Positions 12,472 to 25,860 of a DNA stretch of 64,000 nucleotides are shown here, piece after piece. Source of the DNA: Trogon surrucura (Eukaryota > Chordata > Aves > Trogoniformes > Trogonidae); NCBI GenBank assembly GCA_020746105.1, contig CM036622.1:12572487-12636486 (forward strand), read 5' to 3'. The notes below the pieces were generated by a model. It did no database searches, was not told the DNA's origin, and saw nothing but the letters and a program-made list of their open reading frames with translations. A program made the position numbers and the translations under genes. Position 1 is the stretch's first letter. The number at the start of each line of letters is the position of its first letter.

Positions 12472-15400
12472 CTGTGGTAAGAGGGGGGAAAAAAGGGTTT
12501 ATTTAAAATAAAAAAGTATGTTTTAGCATTCTCTATGAGTTATGAAAAAACACTGCATAAAAGTGCATCTTCTAAATACTGTACATTTTATATTTTAGAA
12601 AACATAATTACTCTAAAGACATTAGTCACATTCAGTAAGACAAGCATGCTTCTCCCTAAGGAACTGTTAATGCTACATTAACAGTCAACTAAGTGTTTTC
12701 CTGACATACACAGACTGACAGAGGCTCATCACATCTTTAGATTAACCCATCAGTTAGAAATCACCATTCACTCGTCTCCAGAGACAGGAACTTGAGACTG
12801 TCCTACACAGTTAAAAACAGCGTGTCACCTTCATATGCAATAACTAGTGAGAAACATTGTCTCTGGAAAGTTTAAAGTTGGTATCAGCAGGGTTTTTTAA
12901 ATATAAAATAGATAAAAAGCTGGAATGAGCAGGGGCAAAAATACTGAAATCCAATTTCAACTGTTTCGTTTACTGTAAATAAGCAAAGAGAAGGTAGAGA
13001 TGCTATTTGTTTTGCAGAAAACACTCTGGATGATGCAAGCAAGGCCCAGTGCTTTTGAATAGTTCAGACTGATCTAAGGTCCTTCTGAAGGTACAGGTTA
13101 AGAGAGCTTAGCCACACACAAGACATACTGATGAAGATTCAAACTAAAATTTCTCAGCTCTTTCAGGATCAGTGTCTGCATCAGTTCACAGCTTAATCAG
13201 AAGAATAAGATGACTCTTACATCAAAGTGAGTGATAAAAATGATCAAGAACCAACCAGTTTGCTCTCTGAGGGCACTGAGAAATCAGAAAAGAGATCAAG
13301 AGTTGGCATCCTGGTTCTTTCCTGTGCTCTGCTTCACTGTCTCGATCTTTTTAGGAGAGTTTCAAATACACCAGGGCTGAGGCAGCAAGATTTTAAGCAG
13401 CAAGTGATTTTAAGTCGCAAGCCACTTCTATTAATTCAGTTGTTGTGTTACAACTATGGCAAAATTAATGCACATTTTAATTTATATTTCATTGTGAAAA
13501 GCATTCCTCTCCCTTGTCAAACTAACCCTGTTCACTGACTCCCTGCTTGAGAGCTAGCAACACACAAGAAGAAAATTAAAAGTTCACAGCAGGAGAGCTC
13601 TGATAGTAAAACTACAGCTGTGACCCAAGAAGTCACTTCTAAAACATAACAGACAATTTTAGAACTTAGAACACTCAACCCCCCATGTCACCACCACCAC
13701 ACACACAATCCCCTGCTCCAAGCAACCTACTCCATTCGGTGTCTGCTCAGAAAAAGTCAAAGTCACACAGTCACCATTTTATCAGTTTCCTTGAATAATT
13801 TTTTTGAATTACACACAAGTCATTCCAAATTTAGCAGTGTAAAGGTGATGCTAATGCATCCTGAATAAGGAATCAATACTACTTACTTAATGCCTCACAG
13901 TACCAACTCCTTGCTAGTATGTCTCTATTGCAGATTACACATTTATGACAAAAAAGAAAGCCCGTGGCACCAAGGAGTTGCCATTGGGGGGGAGAGGTGG
14001 GTGTGGATAAGATGGACAGAAAGCACAAGGGAAAAATTAATACACATATTAAACCTGCTTCCTCTGCCCAAAGGCAGTAAAGACCAGCCAACAATGAAAA
14101 CCAGTTTTCGTTCCTCCAGTCTGGAGAAGCAGAGCTACCCCAGTTAGCTCATTTTTTAACCCCATTTAAGCCTTTTAGATAATTCTTAACAGCCTATAAC
14201 CCTCGGATGTAGGAATACAGAAGAATGTGTATAAAACTGTACTGTCTGCAATTTCACTGTAGAATTAGGGAAAATACGATGGGCCATGAATACACTCGTC
14301 TGCAGAGACAGTATTCAGTCAGGAACACAGGCAAAAACTGCATTCCCCACATAAAGGACAAAACTCAGTATTATAAAATTTTCACCACATCTGTTGTGGT
14401 GCTGATTTAGTTTTGTGTTTTGGGGTTTTGTTTGTTTTTTGTTCTGGTTTGTTGGTTTGTTTGAACATCTCAGTGATAGAAGTCATCAGAAGTCACATCA
14501 GAGTCATCAGAACCAATCAGAAATCTTCCAGTAAAATGGTAGAGAGAAGGGAGCTGTTGGTCTGGAAAAATGCTCATTACCAAACCTCAAATACGTTTTC
14601 CTGAAGCTCCCATGGTCCGAATGTCTGATAAATTTGAGTCACACTTCTCCAAAACTCCAACCTCTACTAATGAAAACTGTTGAGCATCCTGAAACCACCA
14701 AGATATAAACACGAAAGCAGCTCGAACACCAGCAACATTTCCACTCCAGCACTCCTGTTTCCAAGCGCTGTGTTTCCAGCCATGCAAATACTCCAGTTTT
14801 TGCTGCTCTTTAGCTGACAGCTCCAAAACACTCAGAGCGCAGTTCGCTCCCCGAGGGGGAGGGTACGTGTGCAGGAGGCTGGTGGAGACCTCCCTGCAGC
14901 GCTGCTGAGATGCTCAGGGCTTGTCGTCTTCTGGGTCAGGTCCCCAGGTTGGTGTTTCAGCAATGCCAAGCCCCAGGGTCTCTATCAACCACAAAAATTC
15001 AGCATGCTGAGGGTGCTTGGACAGAAGCCCTGACTATTGCCCCCCCTCCCTGCCTTAGTTTCACAGCTGGCACTTTTTTGATGCTTCCAAACCTTTTTTT
15101 TTTTAATTTAACTTCTCTGTGAGAAAGTTTTGGGGTTAGTATTTAAAAACATGGTTTTCAGAACTCCTCACAAAAGCACAAATGATGCATTCAGCAAGCT
15201 CTCATCAGTATGCAGAAGTCTTTGCTTCCATTAAAAGAAAATTCTAATTTTGTTCCATCTGAAGTCTTACACATTATTGGTGAATTTTAATAAATGGAAT
15301 CTGAGTAAAATTAAAGAGAATTCTGTATTTTAAATGCTACTGAAGTGCTACTGTACAGGTCAACTACTTTTAATTAAAAACCAGTCATCGTTTGATGAAC

Positions 15401-18298
15401 AAATTTCATCTGCAAAGACAAACTACCGCATATAAAACATTACAGTAAATAACACTAATCAAGATTTCAGTTTTAACAAGCGACTATGGAAGCAGACATC
15501 CTGCAGCACTGATACATCATACAAATATAAATACTGGCCCTAGTGTTGTTCCTTTGATTTCATAAGCATAAATGACACTACAAAGAACATTTCCAGAGAA
15601 GGGGTTTTGTACGTGAAAGTCACTGTTACACAGAATGTAAAATCTAACACTGTTGGTATTACTTAATTCCAAATATCACAGGATTGGTGCAGTATTTGAC
15701 AACACAGAAAAGCAAGTGTTGTGCCATCTTTCCCAGTTCAAAAATCTGCAAAGCAAATGGGACTATTACAACTCTATATCAGCTGTAACGTTCTTAAGGA
15801 ACCACATCACATTAACTGCACTAGGCAGGTTTCACATAGATGAAAGAGAATTCTGATATTCCAGTAGAAAAAAAATTATATTCCTAATATGAAGCTCCAA
15901 ACTTTAATTCCAGATATTGGTCAATACTCCCAACAAACTAAAAAGCAATAAAAAGGCTGGGTCCCTAAAGAATCAGTTTTCAGACTGGCAGTTCTGGGTC
16001 ACAAAAACCCCAACATCATATATGTTTGTGCCTTTGAGCTGCATTACAGGAAGAAAACATAATCCTACCATTCACAGTACTCCCATTTCTCATATTCCCC
16101 AAACATTTCATCTGCACAGGAATTTCTATAAGGATTGTGACATAAGAAGTGCACAGGAGGCGTCGTGACCCCGTTAAAACCAAATTTGGGATAAGGTGAC
16201 AGGGCCAGTGGTGCCATGAGTTTCTTCATAACCAACCTAATCCACAACAAGGGGAACGTCACCTTCGTGGCGTTGCAGCTAAAACACCAGCTAAAACACT
16301 GTTTTGCTCCTTATTTCACAGATTGAAACTTCTACAGTGGGCAAATCTATGGCTAACTTAAACATGCAGCATTCAAATCTACCTCTTTCTAAAAGTAGTT
16401 AGTGTCCTTTGAGATGTAAAACTTCATTCCCTGTTTGGGACTTACCTCAGCAACTAGTTTAGAGCAACTACGTTCAACTACAGAGAGATTTAAGGAGTTA
16501 GATGCCTTGAGGGCATAGCCTGTAAGACTGCCTTAACTTGACTATGGCTTCCCCAACAGTGTATTAGAATATAACTTCAGTCTGCCCTTCAAATACTTCA
16601 CCATCTACTGATCTGAAATCTTTGAATTAAAGTATTTTTTTCAAAAAGCATGAATGCAACTTCCCCCTTCATAAAAACTCTTCTTTATCCCTAACTGTTC
16701 TTCAAAAACAAATTTTGCAATAGCACTTGAAAATGCTCTTATTATTCTGTGATCACACTTATAAAATATAATTTAATAGGTGTTTTCTGCTGTATCACTT
16801 GTCAGCTGTCTGCTTCAATACCATCTGTTCCTGGCAGAAATCAACCCTATATACACAGTCATAAATCTTGAAAGAATTTCCATTCCAACACACCCTCATT
16901 TAATAAACACTCCTTATAAATGAAACAATTTTGAATATAACAGCATATTTTTCAGTTAAGATAGAGAGACAGGACTATTCAACCAGCAGGAATTGTAACT
17001 TCTGGTTTCACAGGTCATGTATAACACCACGATACAAGTTATTTCCACTTCTCTGATAGTGTCCAATATCACAAAGGTATCTCCTAGTATGCAGTCCCAG
17101 TGCTACACTTGAAAGTCACAGGAACACTGAATTTGATTTGCAGATTTTGCTACAGTTTTTAGAATTATCATTTTGCAAGGTAGAACAACTGGTTACTTTA
17201 AATAATATTTTTGTTCCGATACACAGTTAAATATTTGGCTTTTACATTCCAACTCTAAACTTCACAAAAGTTTAGTTTAGATACATAATTCTGTAACTGA
17301 GGTCACTAGCTCTTTGGAAGTACATCCAACCACAAAGTGGTATCTTAAAAACGCATAACTAAAGCTGGAAAATTGGTTGTATTATTGTCAACTGAAAGCA
17401 GAAGAAAAAAATAAAAGTGTTAGACTTTGAAAAGTTGTAAATCTGTGACAATTTAATTTTGTATCCCTACCCTGAATGTAATTAATCTGCTATTTCTTTG
17501 GATTATTTCCCCCCCAATATTTCTTAACTCTCAGAACTTCACATTGTCAAAAAATCAACAAAATTCTAACTATTTCCGGCTAACATAAGTTTTGGAAGCA
17601 GACTTCTCTTTTCTCACCATATTTAAAATCTATGGTGCAGCTCCAACGGCAGCAATGATATTCTGCATGCTTAAGAACAGGATGAAGGCATGCCAGGAAC
17701 CACAGGAATAACACATATGACACAGCTAACCACAAAGAATCCTTTGAAGCCAGATGACAGATATATTGCAATCGACTAGAGTTGTCACACTGACCCCATT
17801 CACTTATTGAACAATCGCTCACGTTACCATTTGCACAAACACTTGTACTGCATTTGAATGAAACATTTTTTGAAAGCCCAGTGTTAAGCTTTTGCTAATA
17901 AGGCTTTATCACTGCACATTACATTTCAGAACACATCCCTCTTCAGGCCACCTATTATGACAGAGCAAATCATAGGAAGCTGAGGAGGAAACTTTGCCCT
18001 CTTGCTCCTTACAAAAGCCACAACCAGTGACTCCAGAGACCTTGCCTTTGAGCAGAAAAGAAACGTTGTCATTAATGAGGGTCACTTCAGCTGTAACCTG
18101 CCAAACCCCAGCATCGTTTCTCGTTAAGATCTTCAGTACCAATTTAATAGTACAAGCCTTTTCATTTGATTCTAGATAATAATAATAAAAACTGTCACAC
18201 TGTGGATTAAGCCACTAATTCATCTGCTTTCGAGTGTCAATGTAGCTTGTAGAGACCTTAAAAACTGAGGTGGCAGTGGTAGGTATACAGTAGAAAAT

Positions 18299-18349
18299 AA
18301 AAGCTAAATCAGAAGAGAACAACAACAACAAAAAGCTAAATCAGAAGAG
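18299..18349. repeat. Direct repeat of 19 bp with an (AAC)n spacer
   Basis: AAAAGCTAAATCAGAAGAG lies at 18299-18317 and again at 18331-18349, separated by a short AACAACAACAAC spacer. This suggests a local duplication with expansion of the triplet between the copies. Confidence 0.9.
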
Positions 18350-21300
18350 CAACCCAGAAAAAGGTTGCAACAGCATCACCTTAGGAAAGACCAAGAATTT
18401 ATAGAAACATAAAAATGGTACTAATCATGCACATTCCTCAGAAGTATAAGTCCATATTTTTCTGAATTGCCACAAGAAAAACTTAAACTGGAAAAAAAAA
18501 AATCCCACAAGGCAATTTTTAGTGGATCTACATTGCCACACAAAGCAACCAGCAAACAGAGTACATTTAGGATGTCAGAAGACTGTTAGCTATGTAATTG
18601 CTAATGAGACATGAACTCTCCTCTCCAAAATTTGATTTTCCAAATCAAAACCAAGCACTCAGCAACTCCAGACAGACAAATCATAGAGTTGTTCATGTTT
18701 TGGGTGTACTTCAGAAACTGGACAGAGTTTAACTTGGGTCTATATGAATGGGCAAAAGAGTGAAGAAGCCACGATGAGCGGCATTAAAAACTACAGAAAT
18801 GAACAATCTGATCTATTCTTATTTTGTTACTAACAGCAATGACAAAAGGCTAAGAAATTTGGCTATAAAAACATTGGAGTTAAATACTCATTTCCACAAT
18901 GATGAACGAAAAAGAGCAACAGAATGAACACTGGTCAGGAAATCTCTTTCTCTGGGACAGTAAGGTATCTGCCACGGTGAGAGTTTTAGGAGGGAAAAAA
19001 AGTGTTTCACAGACACATTCTAAACTGGAGTTTTAGAGTCTATAACAATGCTGATCAGCTCTAACGTACTTTGTAACAGAGCAGCTGTCCCTTCCTTTTC
19101 TGGCCATTGGAACATCTCAAGCAATCATGTTTCTTCCCTAACACGAAACCTGGAGTGTATCTGAAGTCTTACAAAAAAAATCGCAGGTAAAACATTCAAG
19201 TTTTACCTAGAGTAGAGCAGAACACCACAACGCTGTCTGCCACATACCATTCAACATGACAGAGAATCCCTACCAAGGAGGCAGCAGGGAAGAATTCACG
19301 TTGCATGGCTTCGCTGTCTGGACACATTTTGCCATCCCAAAAGCATCCTCATTTAACCTGATGTCTCCAGACATTTTTAAAACGGGATTGATTGCATTCA
19401 AAGATCAAGTTTACAGAACAGCACTAAAATCCACAATGTACTTCCCACTACACCAGCGATTATTTGATTCTACAAAACTACAACTGATAAAAAATTCTAT
19501 ACTCACCAAACCACTACAAACAATTCATCCACAAATTCTTTGAAATAAAAAGCACATTGGAAGTTTGGTTCCTGTCTAATAAAGCCTGAACAGTAAGAGC
19601 AATCTGGTGGGAATCATTAGAACTAAGTTTGTGCAGAAAAAAAAACATCAAGCAGAACTTGACTGGAAGGAGAAGGGAGAAAATCTGCTTGTTTAACCTT
19701 AATGTCTATAGCAACTTAGGGAAGTGTAATTTTGAATGTGAATTGGTACTACATTTTAAGAAAGACTGGCAAAAAAAAAAAAAGGAAACTGAAATTCAGA
19801 ACAATTCATACTGTTAGACAATACTATTCTGGACATCTTTTCATAAAATTAACTCTTCAAATGCTGTCATGTCACAAGCATTAGGCACAACACACCATGC
19901 AGGTGTAACTGAAGCCCTGTCCATTTAAAACGGTGGCACCAAAAGAAAGACACACAAAAGTAAAGAGAAGTGGAGTCACAGCGCAAGAACAGCTACTGAG
20001 CTTCAACTCCATCCAGGATTATGATAGCTGGACCCCACAGCCAGCTAAACTCTTAATCAGAGAACAAGAGTAAACAACTTGCATTGAAGGATGCACACTC
20101 AAAAATACAAGTTATTTTGATGTGGTTAAGATTTTTAAACAGTGAGATTCAGTTCATGAGCATTTAGTATTTCAGAGTATTAAATCTTCAGAAGTATACT
20201 GTTTTTCTAAGAAAACATGCAAATGTGAAAAATAGAGTGTTTCTTTTTCATTTGGTTTCTGGAAGACCATTATTTTTGTCTGCCAATGACAAGAGAGAAT
20301 GAAATTAAATTTCCTACTTTTGGTAGAAGTTATGCTACTCCTAAAGGTCGAAAATCATCAACAATACCACATATGAGGACAAGAGGTCTTGAGGTATTCT
20401 GGTAAACATTGCATTCTTATTTCTCAGAACTGAACAGGCACACAGAAAGATGACTTTTTGACTTGCAATCAAATATTTCCAGAGACATATTTTGAAACAA
20501 CCAAATCTCTGTATTTTTCCACTGCCAAGTAATTCAAAAACATCTCTCTTCAATTTTGGATTTTCAGAGTACCATGTCAGGGTGCTTTTTGGAAATACAC
20601 GTCTTTTTATACCTTTCAACCTTTATGCCTCACGTAAGTTTTGTAACGTTGCTATCACTGTTTTAATTCTTTACGTCAAGCATTCAAACTCATGTACAAA
20701 ACAAACACAGCTTGTAAGAAAAGCTGAACCGAGGTCTCTATTCTATAAAAATGTCTACATAACTGCTTTTGCCCAGATGATAAAGGCTAGGATTCCTTGT
20801 GAGCAAACTCAAGCATGCATTTGAGTATCACATAAGGACCTGAGTAACTGAACAGTTTTTGTGAGCTGCTCCCTTTCACTGGAAGTTCCAACATCAAGAA
20901 TTTGTTCCATTTATCACTAATAAAGGCTACTGAATTCCTGCCCAATACACGGAACAAATAAGGAACTATTTTCTACCCTTTGATAAGAGCAACTTTATCT
21001 CACAGTACAGCTGAGACATTTTGGATATGTTTTCCCTCCTTTAATTTAGGAATTAAAACAAAGCTACTTGAGGGCCAAGACTATTTGTTAATATACCAGA
21101 ACACTGCAGGGCAGGAGGGAAGACAGAAAAAAAACTATCAACACAACAAACAAAGACCCATTACATTTAAAAGATACCCACCCACAAACCTGTATAGCAT
21201 TCAAAGCTACGCTATATTTCACAAAACAGATACAATACTTTTCCTTGGCTTTATCCTTCCCAAATGCCAAGCATGTGATTTGTAAATATTTACCTGGTAT

Positions 21301-21763
21301 GTATGATGGAAAACCACCCAGCTTTTAATTGAAATGCAGTTGCTGATAAGAAAAATGATAAATAACTCTGAAACCATTTGAAAAAAATAAAGCAGCATGT
21401 CAAAACAGTGGACATTCCATAATGAGAGTACAGTGATGTGGAGCACATTACGTAACGCAGCCTGCGCTCATGGAACGGGCTGAACGACAGACAGTGACTG
21501 CTTCGTCTTACTCTGTCATCTATCAGTAATATTTGAGGACACAAATAGGACAACATGCCAAGAGAAAAAGAAAAACAACAGTACAGTACAGGCTCTGTTT
21601 ATGCTCCAGTGAAAGATCACACCACACGAGGTAAGGTATGCACATCTCCATCCCAGTTTAAATCCACCACATTACATTCGGGCCAGTGACACTTTTGTTT
21701 GGAAAAGCCGGGGTTTCTGCCTTTCTCACTGCAAAGGGCAGCACTAGGATGACAACCCTACAC

Positions 21764-21818
21764 GTGTCTGACGTAAACCAGGCGTTCTGATGTAAACCAG
21801 GTGTCTCATGTAAACCTG
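21764..21818. repeat. Imperfect 19-bp tandem repeat, three units
   Basis: Units at 21764-21782 (GTGTCTGACGTAAACCAGG), 21783-21801 (CGTTCTGATGTAAACCAGG) and 21802-21818 (TGTCTCATGTAAACCTG) share the core CTGAYGTAAACCAGG. The core contains GTAAACC, close to a forkhead-factor site (GTAAACA). It is a possible binding-site cluster, or only a minisatellite. Confidence 0.8.
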
Positions 21819-24800
21819 CACTGCCTTGGTGCCAGGAAAAGATGTGGTTTTGAGGTTTTATGCTAGCACCTCTCCTTGGAGGAAGATAAAACATTTTGCT
21901 TGTGCGCGTTAAGTAGCTTCACAAGGTAAGGTCGCTCAGCCGCAGCACGCAAAGTCCTTCTGTTAAGAGTCCCTTGCACTACTCTGAACATCTGACCCAA
22001 AGTAGCATACATCACAATCTATGCTAACACACAGACATTCTTACGAAGAAAAATCCTGCAGAATGTATCTATTCTGAAGAATGAGAATGAGAGTCAAACC
22101 CCTCCACCCAACAATAAGTCTCTGCAACAGAAGAAGTCTTCCCAGCGATCACAGAAGAAACTCAACAGAAAGCCTCTGCTAGCAAGGTTCAAAACTCCTC
22201 TGAAAGCACCAATAACCTTAGGATCAAAGTATTTTATTTGCACTATTCCTTAGGCTAAGCAGATAGGTGATAAGCTTGGAAGAGAACCGTCCTTACAGGA
22301 AGAGCTAGCAGTGACTAAGGCAAGACATTTGCACTCCTTTGAGCTAAGAAGGAAGCACCACGCAATTTATAAATAAATTACCATAATTACACATATACCT
22401 ATCTATATAACTAGTATTTCATGCAAATAAAAACTAAATTAATGAACAGGAAGGATGATAATAAAGTGGGACTTTATTAAAGACTGCAAAAAGACAGAAT
22501 TCCACTGGCTTTGGAGATTGAAAGACACAGCCTGATATCACAAGTCTGACAAAAATTCACCTCAGACTTCACATTCCAGACAAATGCTGCATCTGAACTT
22601 GTGGGGCATACACTTCAGCAATGTACTTCCAGTTCATTTGTCCCCAGACTTGACACCTCAGCCTTTCCAGGCCCTACAGCCACCCACCGACAGTCACTGA
22701 GAGCCCCTGGGCACTTACGGGATAGTCCTCCCTATGACAAATGAGATGCACTTTTTTTTCCCAGTTTTTTAAAATATATTCATCCTTTACTTGAGTAAAT
22801 TTAAGGAACTTAAAAGGTGTATCTACCTTGTGTAGACCCTGCGTACAAGGGCCAGACTGGATGAAGGGCACAGCGGTGTTGGCCGATAAGGCAATTAAGT
22901 ATTCCATGGTAGGCACGCAAGAGAACTTTAACTACTTACAAAGTAGAGAAAATCATCTTTTCAAAGGTAAGTTCCACATGCGTAAAAAGTTTTCACCTAG
23001 AAAGTTACTGCAAATGAGTAAATTCAAATTCTATCTTGCTATTATCAGCACGACATTCTTTAAGGACTGTGTCAATGTTGGAAGTTATTGCACATTAAGT
23101 CTACTGAGCTTTTTTCTTCTCTCTGCTCTTTCAAGGGGGATGTTCTGTTCTCAAATACCAATCCTCTGCGTGACAGGCACAGCAACTGCCAGGAGTAACT
23201 CCAGTAAGCTCTAACTATTCAAGACCTCGCCTCTAGCTTATTTTGTAAAAGCAGCAGGAAACACAGAACTTCAATTACACTTTGAAGGTTACAATCTTCG
23301 GTAATAATAACTAAAAGTAATAAGACATGCTCTACAGAATCATTATCACTAAGAATTGCACTGGAGAGTCAAACACAAAATTCTTGAAACACATTTAAAT
23401 TTGATCTAATTATTCACGGTTCTCTACATCAATGCCAACTTTTCAATGTTAAAGAAACAAAAATGACCAAAACAAAACCTGTCTGTCAAATCCCCAATTA
23501 CTGTAAAACAGATTCAGTGTACAGCCAATACGGTAAAAACACTGCCACGCAGACATCCAAGCTTGTTTGCCCAGTTTAGCAAACAGTGTAACCACATCAG
23601 CACAGCACTAGGCAAGCTTACTAGACCCGATCAGAAGGAGGCTATATCAGCCTCCTAATATCAATTCATACTAAGTCTCTACAGAATATTTCTCATTACC
23701 TGTACCAGGCAGCACCAAGCCATGTAAGCACATTGTTCTTTTCAGAGAATCCCACCCTTTACAATGGTAACTTTGAGCGCTACCTTTTGCAGAATCTACC
23801 GTAGCAGTCGAGTAGCAGTTTGCTGGTGTTAGATATTAAGTGTTGAAGGTTTGTCCGTATCAGTCAAATAGGAGTGATAACTCAATACATCTGGAAGTCT
23901 CATTTGCACAGGCTAAATACAGTGTTATCAACATGAAGCAAGGGATTATTTCTCTTTGGACTGGGAAGGTTCTCTCATTAAGTTTTGATTCTGAAGAAAA
24001 ATGCCTAATTATACAGATTTGTACTTAAAACATTCTGTATCTGTTTCTACAGCAGAAGAGAAACTCAACACCATTTGGATGCACTTTATATTGAGGCTGA
24101 AAAACATGATTCACTCTAAAACACTAAAAAGGAAGTAAGATATCTGGTTATTCATTACAGATGACATGCTTGAAAAACATTCCACACTAATTAACAGGAA
24201 ATTCACAACTTTTAAGTAACAGCAAATAACTGCTACATTATGAATTTAAATCTTTGAGTAGCTGGTGGATACTCTTTACGATACCCAGCTTGCAACAAGT
24301 TTCCACAACACTGGGAAGAATTACGTTTCCAGAGTTCTTCATTTTTGGAATCAGTGAGGCTTCAAATCCACGGATCAAACAGCCTCATATCAGATCCTTT
24401 AGAAGTAGAAGAAGCTTTCATATAGGAAAAGCTTTCCTACATTCCCTGCAGCAAAGCTTCTTTTCATCCCTTCAGATACATAACATGAATATTCACATTT
24501 TTAAGAACTGACTTAATTCTTTACCAAAATAACCCCTGGACATTCCCATATGGCAGTGCTGAACTCTCATCTACTCCCTTAAAAACACCTCATTAAATCT
24601 TGAGCGTGTTTAGTGGCAAGATGTTTTACAAGCTAACTTTGTACCTTGTTAATAAAGCACCACACACATTTGCCCCTGGTAGGCACATAACGTCCTTCTA
24701 AAACCCAACTCCCAGACCTTCTTGCACACAGGGTACTTCAGCATCACGTTAAGACTGACGGAAGCACAGCTCCAAGACCTGAGCAGGCAGAACCTGCTCC

Positions 24801-25735
24801 TGTCTTGCCAGAACCACAAACACTCTCCCCCCCAAAATAGGATTCTTCACAGAATTTTCCGGCTATGCTTCAGATATAAAGAAATTTCAATGAAGTGAAC
24901 ACTTCAGAAAGCACAAGAGTCTCATGCCTCATCGTGTCATCAGGCTGGTCACACAGGAAATGGGGGATCCTGTTTATGGTGGAAACTTTAAGAAAGTTCA
25001 GTACTAGGACTATCTAGAAGCATAAAGCAACACCGTACATTGACATGCACATTAGACGAAAGTCCAAGTAGCAGTTTAAAGATAAAGAAACATCCTGCTC
25101 TTGTTCTATTGCTCTATTTTTTAAGAAGTCTGTGAGCAAAAAGAATAGAGAAGATGAGTCCTACCACGAGTCTCTGAGACTATACACTATTTTCTTCTCT
25201 CCCATACATATGGAAAATACATTTAGATATACCTCATGCAAGATGAAAATATACCAGATTAAATAAATTCATTAACTATCTAAAACACATCTATCTAAAT
25301 CACAAAAGCTCTTTCAATTCCTATTAGAGAACTGTCCTGAGTAAGAGATAGGTATAATTACCGTTGTTTAGATGGGTAACAAAAATCCTTCAATAAACAG
25401 TTAGTGAGCAGTGGAAGCATGTGAAGGCACACAGAGCTTATTTTGTGATTTTTGCCCATTCTGACTTCACCTGCTGTCTGCAAGGCCTCACTGCCCCACC
25501 TCTGCCCCATAGGAGATTTCTCAAACCATTCTCTCCAGACAGCAGCTGCTGCACTGAGTCAAGGCCCACGCTTCCCAGCGGTGGCTTTTCACTGGCAGGA
25601 TTCTCATTACTAGTACTTAGTTAAACTGGAATATTTTATCTCCTCTGCGACCTCCTCAGTTGTTTCAAAGGATTGTTCTCACGATCAATTCACTATATGC
25701 TTATTGTCATTAGCATTAGATAAGCTACCCTATGT

Positions 25736-25860
25736 GTAAATATATATAAACACACATATTTTACGTATATATATGCATACAAGACATATATCTTTTTATA
25801 TATAACTTGTATATATATATTTAGGCACAGACACGTGTATATATATGTCTTTTCAGTATA
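25736..25860. repeat. (TA)n-rich low-complexity tract
   Basis: A 125-base stretch with several TATATA runs (25738-25748, 25765-25773, 25796-25802, 25810-25820, 25838-25846) and short CACA and ACACGTGT motifs. It could extrude cruciforms. No gene signal. Confidence 0.8.

Noticed and set aside
22828-23214. 128-codon plus-strand frame
   Set aside because: No domain, plus-strand in an ANKRD28 intron, AT-rich composition, and a length expected several times by chance in six frames of 64 kb.
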